A stretch of DNA of 64,000 nucleotides, from positions 2,728,001 through 2,792,000 of the forward strand of contig CBDBMH010000002.1 in the NCBI GenBank assembly GCA_965207275.1, written 5' to 3'. This document shows positions 41,317 to 49,689 of this stretch, in pieces. The notes under the pieces were generated by a model that saw nothing but the letters and a program-made list of their open reading frames with translations, was not told the DNA's origin and did not search any database. A program made the translations under genes and the position numbers. How positions within the stretch are numbered: position 1 is the stretch's first letter; every line of letters begins with the position of its first letter. The DNA is from Bin22 sp965207275. Lineage in GTDB: Bacteria > Chloroflexota > Dehalococcoidia > Lucifugimonadales > UBA3495.

Positions 41317-42315
41317 TTAGCTCCCGCTCCCCTCCAGCAACTTCCCGCCACCCCGTTCCACAATTGCCAGGTGGGCGTCGGCGGCAAGCTGGTGGGGCGA
41401 TCGGGTGAGGCCGCGGACCTTGGCCCGGAAGGTCTGATCTCCGTCTGGCGAACCCAGGAAAACGGTCAGGTTCATCAGGTCGCCGTCGGACTGGGCGTAG
41501 GCGCCTACCGGCACCTGGCATCCCCCGCCCAGCCGCTCCAGGAAGGCTCGCTCGGCGGTGGCGGCGTAGCGGGTGGCGGCGTGGTCGATGGCCCGCAGAA
41601 TGCCGGCCATACGGTGGTCGTCGGCCCGGGTTTCCACGGCCATGACCCCTTGCCCGGGAGGCGGAACGAAACTTTGTGGGGACAGATACTCGGTGACACG
41701 GTCTCCCAGGCCCAGCCGCAGCAGGCCGGCGGCGGCCAGGATGGCGCCGTCGCACTCTTCACCTTCCGACTTGCGAAGTCGTGTCTCTACGTTGCCGCGA
41801 ATAGGAACTACGGTCAGGTCGGGGCGGCGGCTCATCAACTGCGACCGGCGACGGGGACTGCTGGTGCCGATCAACGCCCCTTGCGGCAACTCCTCCAGGC
41901 GGCATCCCAAGCGGTTTACCAGTACGTCCCGGGGATCTTCCCGGGACAGCAGGGCCGCCAATGCCAGGCCCTCGGGCAGGATGGTAGGCATATCCTTCAG
42001 GCTGTGGACTGCCATATCCAGGCGGCCGTCGAGAAGCTGCTGCTCGATTTCTTTGACGAATACTCCCAGCCCCATTCCGGCCAGGGGCGAGGCCTGGTTG
42101 GCGTCGCCGTGAGTGGTGACGGTGACAACTTGAAACTTCAGGTCGGGGTAGAGGGGGACCAGGCGGTCCAGGACCAGGTCAGTCTGTTGGCGGGCCAGGG
42201 CGCTGGACCGGGTCCCCACCCGCACGATGTCCGTATCAGGGCCATGGGGGCGGGACCCGTCGAGTCCGTCGCGAGTGGGGGAGGATTCTATGCCCTCATC
42301 GTTAGCTGCGGCCAT
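41317..42315 (-). CDS. hemC: hydroxymethylbilane synthase (porphobilinogen deaminase)
   Basis: 332 residues from the ATG at 42315 (GTG 42324 also possible); it overlaps the hemA end. DIVRVGTRSSALARQQTDLVL, HSLKDMPT (about 100-107), ADDHRM and the dipyrromethane-cofactor cysteine in LGGGCQVPVGAYA (about 252). It builds hydroxymethylbilane from four porphobilinogens. The last 19 codons fall in the 58-bp direct repeat; the present C terminus ...GGGKLLEGSGS may come from the inserted hicBA unit. Confidence 0.95.
   Translation of the reverse strand: MAAANDEGIESSPTRDGLDGSRPHGPDTDIVRVGTRSSALARQQTDLVLDRLVPLYPDLKFQVVTVTTHGDANQASPLAGMGLGVFVKEIEQQLLDGRLDMAVHSLKDMPTILPEGLALAALLSREDPRDVLVNRLGCRLEELPQGALIGTSSPRRRSQLMSRRPDLTVVPIRGNVETRLRKSEGEECDGAILAAAGLLRLGLGDRVTEYLSPQSFVPPPGQGVMAVETRADDHRMAGILRAIDHAATRYAATAERAFLERLGGGCQVPVGAYAQSDGDLMNLTVFLGSPDGDQTFRAKVRGLTRSPHQLAADAHLAIVERGGGKLLEGSGS
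41338..41395. repeat. 58-bp direct repeat, inner copy (present hemC 3' end)
   Basis: Second copy of the repeat at 40,765-40,822; three mismatches. Forms the codons for ...HQLAADAHLAIVERGGGKLL of HemC. Confidence 0.85.
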
Positions 42316-43645
42316 GGCGTCCACCGGTCCCGTCCATCTTGAACATCTCCCGGATAACGTCCTGACGCACAGGATCGTTGCCTTCCTTGAGGTACATCGT
42401 GGGGTGGTGCATCAGCTTCTTGACCAGGGCGGTGGTCATGGCGTCCAAATGTGCGGCCAGATCCTCCAGGTCAGCTTCTTCGCTCGATTCCGGGCTCGTG
42501 GCCTGCCGGTGACGCAAACGGGACAGCGTCTTTTCCACTTCCGTCCGGCGGACTTCTTCGGCATATTCACGGATGGTTGCGACGGCAGAGATGGCGTCCA
42601 GGGATTGCCACCATTCCATGAATGAAGCCGCCTCCCGGGCCGCCAGGGTTTCAGCGTGCGCGATCTCGGGTTCCATTCCCACGCTGGCGGCATCTGAAGT
42701 CCTGCTCAACCCGTCAATGTCGTACAGGCTGACACCATCCAGCAGGTCCGCCTCCGGATCAATGTCCCGGGGCACGGCTATATCCACCATGAGCAGGGGC
42801 CGGTCCGGTCTGCTCTCCATTACCTCGCGCAAATCTGCATAGTGAACCAGGTAGTCGGGAGAGGAGGTCGTGCTGATAACCACATCAGCATCACGGAGGG
42901 CCTGGGGTATAAGCTCAAAGGGAGTCGCCACGCCCGCCAATTCCTCCGACAGCGTCAGGGCCCGTTCGTAGGTGCGGTTGGTGACTATCAGGTTGGTAGC
43001 TCCGGCCGCGGCCAGGGCCCGGCCGGCCAGTTGCCCCGCTTCACCGGCGCCGATCAGCAAGACCTTCTTTTGGGACAGGTCACCCAGAAGCCGGTGGGCC
43101 AGCCGGACGCCCACATGGCTGACGGAGCGGCGACGGTAATCCCCCATGTTGGAGCCCAGGTTGGCCTCGTGGTGCACTCGCCGGCCCACCCGCAGCGCCT
43201 GGTGGAACAGACGGGACAGCGGGCCCTTGACGTAGCTGGCCCCGGATTCAGGATTGCTGGCGGCGCTGAAGGCTGCCCTTACCTGCCCCAGGATTTCCCA
43301 CTCACCCACCACCATGGAGTCCAGGCCGCTGGCCACCCGGAAGAGGTGACGAACGCAGTCCCCCTCCTGGTAATGGTAGAGAAACGGCGTCAGGTCGGTT
43401 TCGGGCAGGCCTGAATAATCAGATAGAAACCGCCGCAGCCTGGCAACAGGTTCAGCGTCTTCTGTACCTTCACGGTGCAATGTGTAGATTTCCAGCCGGT
43501 TGCAGGTAGACAGTATTACGCCCGGGGCAACCTGATTCGCGAGGGAGTCCAGGGCAGAGGGTAAATGGCCCTCATCAGTGGTCAGCTTTTCCCGAACTTC
43601 GACGGGGGCGGTGCGGTGGTTCACCCCGAGAACAAGGAGGCTCAC
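42302..43645 (-). CDS. hemA: glutamyl-tRNA reductase
   Basis: 447 residues from the GTG at 43645 (GGGAGG seven bases ahead; GTGA overlap with the upstream stop). LLVLGVNHRTAPVEVREKL N terminus, catalytic Cys in ILSTCNRLEIY (about 47), GEWEILGQVRAA (about 105), the NADPH-binding KKVLLIGAGEAGQLAGRAL (about 180), and a C-terminal dimerisation helix. Reduces glutamyl-tRNA to glutamate-1-semialdehyde, the first committed step of the C5 route to tetrapyrroles; works with HemL encoded downstream. Confidence 0.96.
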   Translation of the reverse strand: MSLLVLGVNHRTAPVEVREKLTTDEGHLPSALDSLANQVAPGVILSTCNRLEIYTLHREGTEDAEPVARLRRFLSDYSGLPETDLTPFLYHYQEGDCVRHLFRVASGLDSMVVGEWEILGQVRAAFSAASNPESGASYVKGPLSRLFHQALRVGRRVHHEANLGSNMGDYRRRSVSHVGVRLAHRLLGDLSQKKVLLIGAGEAGQLAGRALAAAGATNLIVTNRTYERALTLSEELAGVATPFELIPQALRDADVVISTTSSPDYLVHYADLREVMESRPDRPLLMVDIAVPRDIDPEADLLDGVSLYDIDGLSRTSDAASVGMEPEIAHAETLAAREAASFMEWWQSLDAISAVATIREYAEEVRRTEVEKTLSRLRHRQATSPESSEEADLEDLAAHLDAMTTALVKKLMHHPTMYLKEGNDPVRQDVIREMFKMDGTGGRHGRS

Positions 43646-44376
43646 CGTACAACCTCCCGTTGTTTGGCATTCCCTTCCCTGGCGAATTGTCGCGCCTGGC
43701 ACGTCCGGGTGTCACACTTTGCCACGCTTTCGCACATGCCCGGCGTTTCGGAATTCAATAGTTGGGAAAGCAGCAGTTGCAGGGCCTCCTGGCTGCGACC
43801 GTCCTGTGCCATGCTCAACAACTCCCGGGTGATGCAACACTGCCACCGCTCCGGGTCAACGGTCACTCGCTTTTCCTTGACGATGCGGCGTGCCTGGGCC
43901 AATACGTCGGCCAGGTCGGCCCATTCCAGGGCTTCGGCGTGGGCCAGGGTCTCCCGCAGCTTGCGGGCCAGGGCCGGACTGGCGCCCCCGGTGGATATGG
44001 CCAGGGTTACCGGTTCCCGCTTGACAACGGAGGGAGCGATGAAGCTGCACAGGTCGGGGTCGTCTACCACGTTGAGCAGGACACCCAGCCGTTCGGCTTC
44101 CTCGTAGATTTCCCGGTTAACGTGCCACACGTTGGTGGCGGCCACGCCGATAAAGGCCCCTTCCAGGTCGCCGGGCCGATAGGTCCGCTCCAGCCAGGTA
44201 ATGTCGCCCCGCTGGGCGGCGTTCCGGATGCCTGGGGTGGCTTCAGGACTGATCACGGTTATCTGGCAGCCGGCTTGCAGCAGGCCGCCAATTTTTCCCT
44301 GGGCAATGGTGCCGCCGCCGATGATGACGCAGCTTTTCCCCGCCAGGTTCAGGTATACGGGGTAGTAGTCGGGCAT
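43642..44376 (-). CDS. cysG-N: precorrin-2 dehydrogenase / sirohydrochlorin ferrochelatase (Met8-like)
   Basis: 244 residues from the ATG at 44376 (GAGGAG six bases ahead). YYPVYLNLAGKSCVIIGGGTIAQGKIGGLLQAGCQITVISPEA is the NAD-binding start of the CysG-N/Met8 fold; AFIGVAATNVWHVNREIYEEAERLGVLLNVVDDPDLCSFIAPSVV follows with the conserved Asp of the active site. It oxidises precorrin-2 to sirohydrochlorin and may insert iron to give siroheme. Placed between the siroheme decarboxylase and HemA genes, as expected for a siroheme-haem cluster. Confidence 0.92.
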   Translation of the reverse strand: MPDYYPVYLNLAGKSCVIIGGGTIAQGKIGGLLQAGCQITVISPEATPGIRNAAQRGDITWLERTYRPGDLEGAFIGVAATNVWHVNREIYEEAERLGVLLNVVDDPDLCSFIAPSVVKREPVTLAISTGGASPALARKLRETLAHAEALEWADLADVLAQARRIVKEKRVTVDPERWQCCITRELLSMAQDGRSQEALQLLLSQLLNSETPGMCESVAKCDTRTCQARQFAREGNAKQREVVR

Positions 44377-44433
44377 GGGTCTCCTCTTTCTAATATCCAC
44401 AAAAGAACACGAACGTCCGGTGGCGCCAAGTCT

Positions 44434-45501
44434 CTAGTCCTGTGCCACTTCTTCCAGTTCCGGTTCGCTCTCCCAAAATTCCTCGTAGTCCTCTACGAAG
44501 TAACGGACTCGGGTCTTCTTGTATTCGCGGGTGCTGTAAAGGAGCAGGTTGTCGGTTATCTGGGTGGCTTCGCTGATTTCGCTCGCGATCTGCTCGCACT
44601 CCTCCAGGGTGGTGGCGTGAATCATGGAGAAGTGGGAGTAGGGCCAGTCAGGGAAGGTTGGCCGTTCGTAGCAGTGGGTTACGGCCGAGTGCTGGGCCAT
44701 GGTCATGCCCACCTCTTCGGCCCGTTCCGGAGGCACCTGCCAAACCACCATGGCATTGGACCGGAAGCCGGAACGGCGGTGGTGCAGCACGGCGCTGAAC
44801 CGGCGCATTATCTTGCGTTCCTGGTATTCGTCGGCCAGGGAAAAGAGCTGGGCCGTGTCCATGTCCAGGCGCTGGGCCATGTCGTCAAAGGGGCGGGGAA
44901 CCAGGGGCAGGTCCTCCTGCAGTTCCCTGATTGCGGCCTTGTCGAACTCCGATACTGACTGGGCCTGGTTCCAGTCCGGCGCCGGCGTACGCTCGCCTCC
45001 GGCCTTGCTATTGTAGTCGGGACTATAGTTATGGGCGGCGCTGCGCTGCTGGACCATGTCGAAGTTAACGCCTATCTTGAAGAAGCGAAGGGTGGGCATC
45101 ACCCGGAAATTCAGGGCGCCCGTCTCCTGGGCCATCCACTCCACCGTTCCCTGAAGGTCGCCGTCGGGCGGCACGGCCAGGGTGAACCACAGGTTGTAGT
45201 AGGAGCCTTCCCTGGCGTAATTGTGGCTGACGCCGGGGTGGCGGTTTATAAACAGGGCGCCGGCGTTCAACTGCTCCGGTTCGTAAGCGAAGGCCACCAG
45301 CGTGGTCTTGTAGCCCAGGCGGCGGGTGTCGAAGATAGCGCTGACCTGGCGCACCACGTTTTGCTGTTTCAACTCATCCAGGCGATCTATGACCTCTTTC
45401 TCTCCTATCCCCAGTTCCTCGCCCAGTTCCTGGTAGGGCCGTTCCACCATCGGGAACTTGCTCTGAATGAGGTTTAGCAGTTTGCGGTCAGTCAAATCCA
45501 T
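44434..45501 (-). CDS. ahbAB: siroheme decarboxylase, AhbA-AhbB fusion
   Basis: 355 residues in two homologous halves, each an Lrp/AsnC-like HTH plus RAM-type domain. First half 1-155: LTDRKLLNLIQSKFPMVERPYQELGEELGI...NVVRQVSAIFDTRRLGYKTTLVAF...HPGVSHNYAREGSYYNLWFTLAV. Second half about 175-345: DKAAIRELQEDLPLVPRPFDDMAQRLDM...FSAVLHHRRSGFRSNAMVVW...THCYERPTFPDWPYSHFSMIHA. These are the AhbA/AhbB (NirD/NirL-type) motifs including the His/Tyr substrate residues. Family role: decarboxylates siroheme to 12,18-didecarboxysiroheme for the siroheme-dependent haem route or haem d1. AhbC and AhbD are not in the window. Confidence 0.9.
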   Translation of the reverse strand: MDLTDRKLLNLIQSKFPMVERPYQELGEELGIGEKEVIDRLDELKQQNVVRQVSAIFDTRRLGYKTTLVAFAYEPEQLNAGALFINRHPGVSHNYAREGSYYNLWFTLAVPPDGDLQGTVEWMAQETGALNFRVMPTLRFFKIGVNFDMVQQRSAAHNYSPDYNSKAGGERTPAPDWNQAQSVSEFDKAAIRELQEDLPLVPRPFDDMAQRLDMDTAQLFSLADEYQERKIMRRFSAVLHHRRSGFRSNAMVVWQVPPERAEEVGMTMAQHSAVTHCYERPTFPDWPYSHFSMIHATTLEECEQIASEISEATQITDNLLLYSTREYKKTRVRYFVEDYEEFWESEPELEEVAQD

Positions 45502-45510
45502 AACTTCTGG

Positions 45511-46182
45511 TCAGCCTCCTAAGGTGTGGGCAGCGGGTTCTTCCGTTAATGGGTAGCGGCCCGGTGCGGGCGACTCCGTACGCTTCTGGTACGACTCAAC
45601 CACGCCCACCAGCACCCGGTCCGCCAGTTCAAGGGTTGGTCCCCAGGTCCGGTTTACGGTGGAGTCCAGCACCAAAGTGCGGAAGAAGATGAAGGCTTCC
45701 ACCGTGTCCTTGAGGGGGACGTTGCGCTCCGACATTTCCGCCCCGTACTCGTGGCCCAGCATGAGGGCTTCGGCCAGCACTTCCTGGCGGCGGTGGGAAG
45801 CCCGCCGCTGGGGCAGGCCCTGCACCAGCAGGGACAGCAAACGGCGGCCGAAAAGGCGCATCCGGTCTCGCCCTTCTTCCTCCACGCTTTGGTACCAGGA
45901 CTGGCGGGCTACCTCTTCGTGGTTGAGACGGCGGCGGATGCGACGCAGGGCGGCATCTTCCAGCTTGTCGGGAGTTTCCGCCGGTTGGGATCCGGTCTGC
46001 CGCTGGGTGAGGTTCAGCAGGTCTTCGCTGGCGAACCGGCGATGGCCGCCGGGTGTGCGGTACACCCGCAAGTGGCCGGCGTCGGCCCAGTGGCGCAATG
46101 TAGCCTGGCTGACCTGAAGGAAATCGCAGGCCTCCCGAAGGGAGAGCCACTGGGTCCGGTCAGCTAGCTGAATGTCGGTCAT
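45511..46182 (-). CDS. MerR/BldC-like helix-turn-helix regulator of the tetrapyrrole cluster
   Basis: 223 residues. N-terminal winged HTH: WLSLREACDFLQVSQATLRHWADAGHLRVYRTPGGHRRFASEDLLNL (residues 12-58), typical of MerR/excisionase-type readers. The C-terminal 130 residues form an all-helical domain (SWYQSVEEEGRDRMRLFGRRLLSLL...VLAEALMLGHEYGAEMSERNVPLKDTVEAFIFFRTLVLD) that resembles globin-like RsbRD-N sensor domains, though I cannot confirm this. It ends 9 bases before ahbAB and is the first gene behind a promoter with a palindrome over the -10 box, so it is likely to control the cluster and itself. Confidence 0.8.
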   Translation of the reverse strand: MTDIQLADRTQWLSLREACDFLQVSQATLRHWADAGHLRVYRTPGGHRRFASEDLLNLTQRQTGSQPAETPDKLEDAALRRIRRRLNHEEVARQSWYQSVEEEGRDRMRLFGRRLLSLLVQGLPQRRASHRRQEVLAEALMLGHEYGAEMSERNVPLKDTVEAFIFFRTLVLDSTVNRTWGPTLELADRVLVGVVESYQKRTESPAPGRYPLTEEPAAHTLGG

Positions 46183-46233
46183 TAAAATCTACCAAAAACT
46201 GCAAAAGTCTTGGACTGGCGCCGGTATTTTTGC

Positions 46234-46270
46234 GCTATGGATACTAGCATAGCGGCGGGATGCTGGTCAA
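46234..46270 (-). promoter_or_regulatory. promoter and operator of the tetrapyrrole cluster
   Basis: Minus strand: TTGACC (46270-46265), 18-base spacer, TAGTAT (46246-46241). A perfect palindrome GCTATG-N8-CATAGC (46234-46253) encloses the -10 box. The long spacer and the operator within the promoter recall MerR-type control by the adjacent regulator. Confidence 0.65.
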
Positions 46271-46476
46271 TGAGATTACCTTCTCGGCGCAGCGCATTCC
46301 CGGGCATACCGGGGTTGGTTCGCGGCATCATTGAGATCAGCCGGGTTCATCCACCGACTGGCTCCGAATTTTGTAGTTGCTTCAGTCCTTATATGATAAC
46401 ATCCAGTTCGCTCTTTTTTGGGCAATTCCAGGGTGAAGTCGTAGGTCGTCCGGCTAGAATCCATGTGTGCCGCACA

Positions 46477-47487
46477 ATGATTGAGACCAACGTGACCAAT
46501 GCCACTGATGCAATAGTAACCCGGGGCCTGGTGCGTGATTTCGGCGCGGTCAGGGCCGTGGACGGGGTTGATCTTTCCGTACGCCGCGGTGAAATTTACG
46601 GTATCCTGGGCCCTAACGGCGCTGGCAAGACCACTGTGATACGCATGCTGATTACCCTGTTGGCCCCCACTGCGGGCGCCGTTACCGTGGCCGGGTACGA
46701 CGCGGTAACTCAGCCGGACCAGGTGCGCCTGCGTATCGGGGCGGCCCTGCAGGAAGCAGCGCTGGACGACAAGCAGACGGGCAGGGAATTGCTGACTCTG
46801 CAGGGCCGGCTTTACGGACTGAGGGGCCGGGAAATCGCCGCCAGGATGGCAGAGCTGACCGACCTGATTGACATTGGCGACGCCATGGGTCGGCTTGTCG
46901 GTACCTACTCGGGCGGAATGAAGCGGCGGCTGGACCTGGCGGCCGCGCTGATTCACCAGCCGGAGGTCCTCTTCCTGGACGAACCGACCACCGGGCTGGA
47001 CCCCATCAGCCGAAATCGCATTTTTGAAGAGGTGGGTAAGATCAACGCCCAATTGGGCGTAACTATTTTCCTTACGACGCAGTACCTGGAGGAAGCAGAC
47101 GCCCTGGCCCACCGGGTGGGCATCATTGATCGGGGTCGACTGGCCGCCCAGGGTACTCCCCAGGAACTGAAACACTCGCGAGGATCCGACCTGATAATCG
47201 TCAAATTGGACGGCGACGTGTCTTCGAAGGTCTTAAAACCCCTCGAGTCCCTGGCTTCTGTGGACTCGGTGGACGCCCACGACTCGGAGTTGACAGTAAG
47301 TACGGCCAACGGGGCCGCGCTGGTCAGCACCGTGGCCCTGAAGCTGAACGAATTGGGCGTGGGCGTGCGCGAGTTGACCCTCCGCACGCCCACGCTGGAC
47401 GATGTTTTCCTGCAGGTAACCGGGTCCAGGCTGCAAAGAGAGGAGTCGGCGCAGCCAGGGGAGGAAACCGGTGGTAAAGACGGGTAA
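46477..47487 (+). CDS. ABC-2 type transporter, ATP-binding protein (DrrA-like)
   Basis: 336 residues from ATG 46477; the frame upstream to 46210 overlaps the promoter of the divergent cluster and is not coding. Walker A GPNGAGKTTV (about 42-51), Q loop, signature YSGGMKRRLDLA (about 143), Walker B LFLDEPTTGLDP, H-loop region TTQYLEEADAL, and a C-terminal DUF4162-like extension (about 245-330). Pairs with the permease 42 bases downstream as a drug/lipid exporter of the DrrAB kind. Confidence 0.92.
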   Translation: MIETNVTNATDAIVTRGLVRDFGAVRAVDGVDLSVRRGEIYGILGPNGAGKTTVIRMLITLLAPTAGAVTVAGYDAVTQPDQVRLRIGAALQEAALDDKQTGRELLTLQGRLYGLRGREIAARMAELTDLIDIGDAMGRLVGTYSGGMKRRLDLAAALIHQPEVLFLDEPTTGLDPISRNRIFEEVGKINAQLGVTIFLTTQYLEEADALAHRVGIIDRGRLAAQGTPQELKHSRGSDLIIVKLDGDVSSKVLKPLESLASVDSVDAHDSELTVSTANGAALVSTVALKLNELGVGVRELTLRTPTLDDVFLQVTGSRLQREESAQPGEETGGKDG

Positions 47488-47529
47488 GTTTCTCTTGTCC
47501 CCTCAACAGGCCGATTTCAGGAGAGGCTA

Positions 47530-48336
47530 ATGGCCGTAGCATCCGGCGCAGGCCAGGTAACCGTTCGTGCCCGCAAGGCAGGATTCTTCCGGGACATTTC
47601 AGCCGTGGCCCGCAGAGCCGTACGCGCCATGCTGCGAGACCTGGAAACGGTTATTCCCGCGCTGTTTATTCCGGTGTTCATGTTCGCGGTAACCGTGGGC
47701 GCCCTGCAGGATTTCGCCGAGAACATTCCGGGCCTGGACTATCGCGCCTTCCAGTTGCCGGTGGCGGTGCTGTTCGCCGTTACCGGCGTGTCCCGGGCCA
47801 TTACGGTGGTCACGGACATCCAGTCAGGCTACTTTGACCGCCTGGTGATCACGCCGGTGAACCGGGTGGCCCTGCTCCTGGGGTTATTGATGGCCGACTT
47901 TGTGCTCATCCTGGCCCTGACCATTCCGGTGATCATCATGGGCTTCATAGTAGGAGTCAGCTTCGTGACCGGCGCGCTGGGCATACTGGCGTTCATGCTG
48001 CTGGCCGGGTTGTGGGGGCTTATCTTCAACGGTTTCCCCTACGCCATCGCTTTCAAGACGGGCAACGTGGCGGCGGTTAATCTGTCCTTCCTGTTGTTCT
48101 TTCCTTTCCTCTTCATGACCACTCTGTTCATACCCCAGGAACAGATGACGCCGTGGCTTTCCACCGCTGCCGACTTCAACCCGGTGACCTACATATTGGC
48201 CGCCGAACGCTCCCTGATTACCGAGGGCTGGCAGTGGGGTACCATCCGCGACGGCATAGCAGCCACGCTGGGAGTGGGCGTGGTGAGCCTGGGCCTGGCC
48301 CTGTATGCCCTGCGGGGTCGGGCGACTCGCCGATAA
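47530..48336 (+). CDS. ABC-2 type transporter, permease (DrrB-like)
   Basis: 268 residues with GGAGAGG ahead of the ATG. Six membrane helices in the ABC2_membrane pattern: VIPALFIPVFMFAVTVGAL, AFQLPVAVLFAVTGVSRAITVVTDI, ALLLGLLMADFVLILALTIPVIIMGFIVGV, ILAFMLLAGLWGLIFNG, FLLFFPFLFMTTLFIP, and a last one near the C terminus. QSGYFDRLVITPVNR is the conserved DrrB loop. Works with the ATPase encoded upstream. Confidence 0.9.
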   Translation: MAVASGAGQVTVRARKAGFFRDISAVARRAVRAMLRDLETVIPALFIPVFMFAVTVGALQDFAENIPGLDYRAFQLPVAVLFAVTGVSRAITVVTDIQSGYFDRLVITPVNRVALLLGLLMADFVLILALTIPVIIMGFIVGVSFVTGALGILAFMLLAGLWGLIFNGFPYAIAFKTGNVAAVNLSFLLFFPFLFMTTLFIPQEQMTPWLSTAADFNPVTYILAAERSLITEGWQWGTIRDGIAATLGVGVVSLGLALYALRGRATRR

Positions 48337-48437
48337 CAACCGGCAAATGCCGACAGTCACTTCGGGTGCGCTATTGGCTTTCGCCCGGTTATCATGTATT
48401 GGACAGGACCACCCACCGGCAATTTGGAGGTGACCAC

Positions 48438-49571
48438 ATGAGGTTCGCTGCATTTACCACCGTGGCCGCCTCGGCCGGCGAAGCCACCAATGCGGCCGAT
48501 GTTCTGGATAACCTCCGGCAGCAAACAGTACTGGCCGAAGAACTGGGCTTCGAGACTATGTGGCTGGGGGAGCATCACTTTGGCCTCTACGGCGCGGGAG
48601 ACCTGCCCAACCCCATTCTGCTGGCCGCTGACCTGGCTGCCCGCACTTCAACAATTCACATCGGTCAGATGGCCAACATCGCCACCTGGTGGCACCCGAT
48701 AAGGCTGGCGGAGGACATTGCCATCCTGGACAATATGACCAGGGGCAGGGTGGAGGTAGGCTTCGGCCGGGGTGTGTGGCCCTACGAGGGTCCCCAATTC
48801 CATCCCCATGCCGACCCTCGGCTGGACCGGGAAAACCGGGAGCTTTTTCAGGAAACGGTGGAGATTGTCCGGAAGATCTGGACCGAGGAATTTTTTTCTC
48901 ACCGGGGAGAGAACTACACCTTCCCCGCCGAGGGCACAGTCTTTTCCCACCCCTCCTTTCCGCCGCACCCTGACTGGCACGAGGACGGAAGGGTCGCCAG
49001 GCTGCGGGTTACCCCCCGCCCCTACCAAAAACCTCACCCGCCTCTGTGGATGACGGTATCTACCGACCGTTCCGTAACCACCGCCGCCGAAATGGGACTG
49101 AAAGCCTGCTACTGGCAGCCCCCTCCCCGACGCATTCGCCAGAGAATGGAGCTTTACGCCGAGGTACGGTCCCGGTCGGATGGAAGGACCTTTTCTATTG
49201 GGCAGGACCAGGCCGTAATGCGGTCCACCTATGTCTCGACATCAATGGAGAAAGCGCGACGGGAGGCTGAGTCGGGAATCATGTCGGCCTTCATTTTCAA
49301 TGACCCCTTCCGGGGCAGGGAGGTGTTCACCAACCCTGGCGAGGAGCTGGACTCGACAGTCCAACTGGATTGGGACTTTCTGGAACCCCGCACGCTGCTG
49401 GTGGGATCCCCGGAAAACGTGATCGAAAGGATTGAGGAATTGCAGGAAGTCTGCAACCTGGAATACCTGCTGGTGGAGTTCGCTCACGCCGGAATCCCAT
49501 TGAGCCGGACATTGCAGAATCTGGAAAATTTCGGCGCCAAAGTAATGCCCCGATTCTTGGGGTCAGCCTGA
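48438..49571 (+). CDS. LLM-class flavin-dependent oxidoreductase (luciferase-like), second copy
   Basis: 377 residues from ATG 48438, with TTTGGAGG seven bases ahead; the longer frame runs through the end of the permease gene. MRFAAFTT start, EELGFETMWLGEHHFGLYGAGDLPNPILLAADLAARTSTIHIGQMANIATWWHPIRLAEDIAILDNMTRGRVEVGFGRGV (about 38-115) and the late ESGIMSAF and GSPENVIERIEELQEV segments fit the bacterial luciferase fold. It follows the exporter genes by about 100 bases. Substrate and cofactor (FMN or F420) unknown. Confidence 0.9.
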   Translation: MRFAAFTTVAASAGEATNAADVLDNLRQQTVLAEELGFETMWLGEHHFGLYGAGDLPNPILLAADLAARTSTIHIGQMANIATWWHPIRLAEDIAILDNMTRGRVEVGFGRGVWPYEGPQFHPHADPRLDRENRELFQETVEIVRKIWTEEFFSHRGENYTFPAEGTVFSHPSFPPHPDWHEDGRVARLRVTPRPYQKPHPPLWMTVSTDRSVTTAAEMGLKACYWQPPPRRIRQRMELYAEVRSRSDGRTFSIGQDQAVMRSTYVSTSMEKARREAESGIMSAFIFNDPFRGREVFTNPGEELDSTVQLDWDFLEPRTLLVGSPENVIERIEELQEVCNLEYLLVEFAHAGIPLSRTLQNLENFGAKVMPRFLGSA

Positions 49572-49642
49572 TTGCCGGTCTCCTAAGACCGCACCTCATT
49601 ATAAGGTCGCGGGACAGCTCAACCATCACTCAGATTCCTCAT

Positions 49643-49671
49643 TTGTTTGCTCATATCCTCTATGCTATATT
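49643..49671 (+). promoter_or_regulatory. pcm promoter
   Basis: TTGTTT (49643-49648), 17-base spacer, TATATT (49666-49671); the start point is about 12 bases before the TTG start codon. Confidence 0.55.
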
Positions 49672-49689
49672 GCGTGCCAGAGGACTATA

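Larger units (their letters stand above)
40765..41395 (-). mobile_element. hicBA unit flanked by 58-bp direct repeats at the hemC 3' end
   Basis: Direct repeats at 40,765-40,822 and 41,338-41,395 enclose only the hicB and hicA genes. The arrangement (one copy being the 3' end of a conserved gene, the other beyond the cargo) is that of an element that enters at a gene end and brings its own copy of the tail. No integrase or transposase lies inside, so a passive duplication is also possible. Confidence 0.5.
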
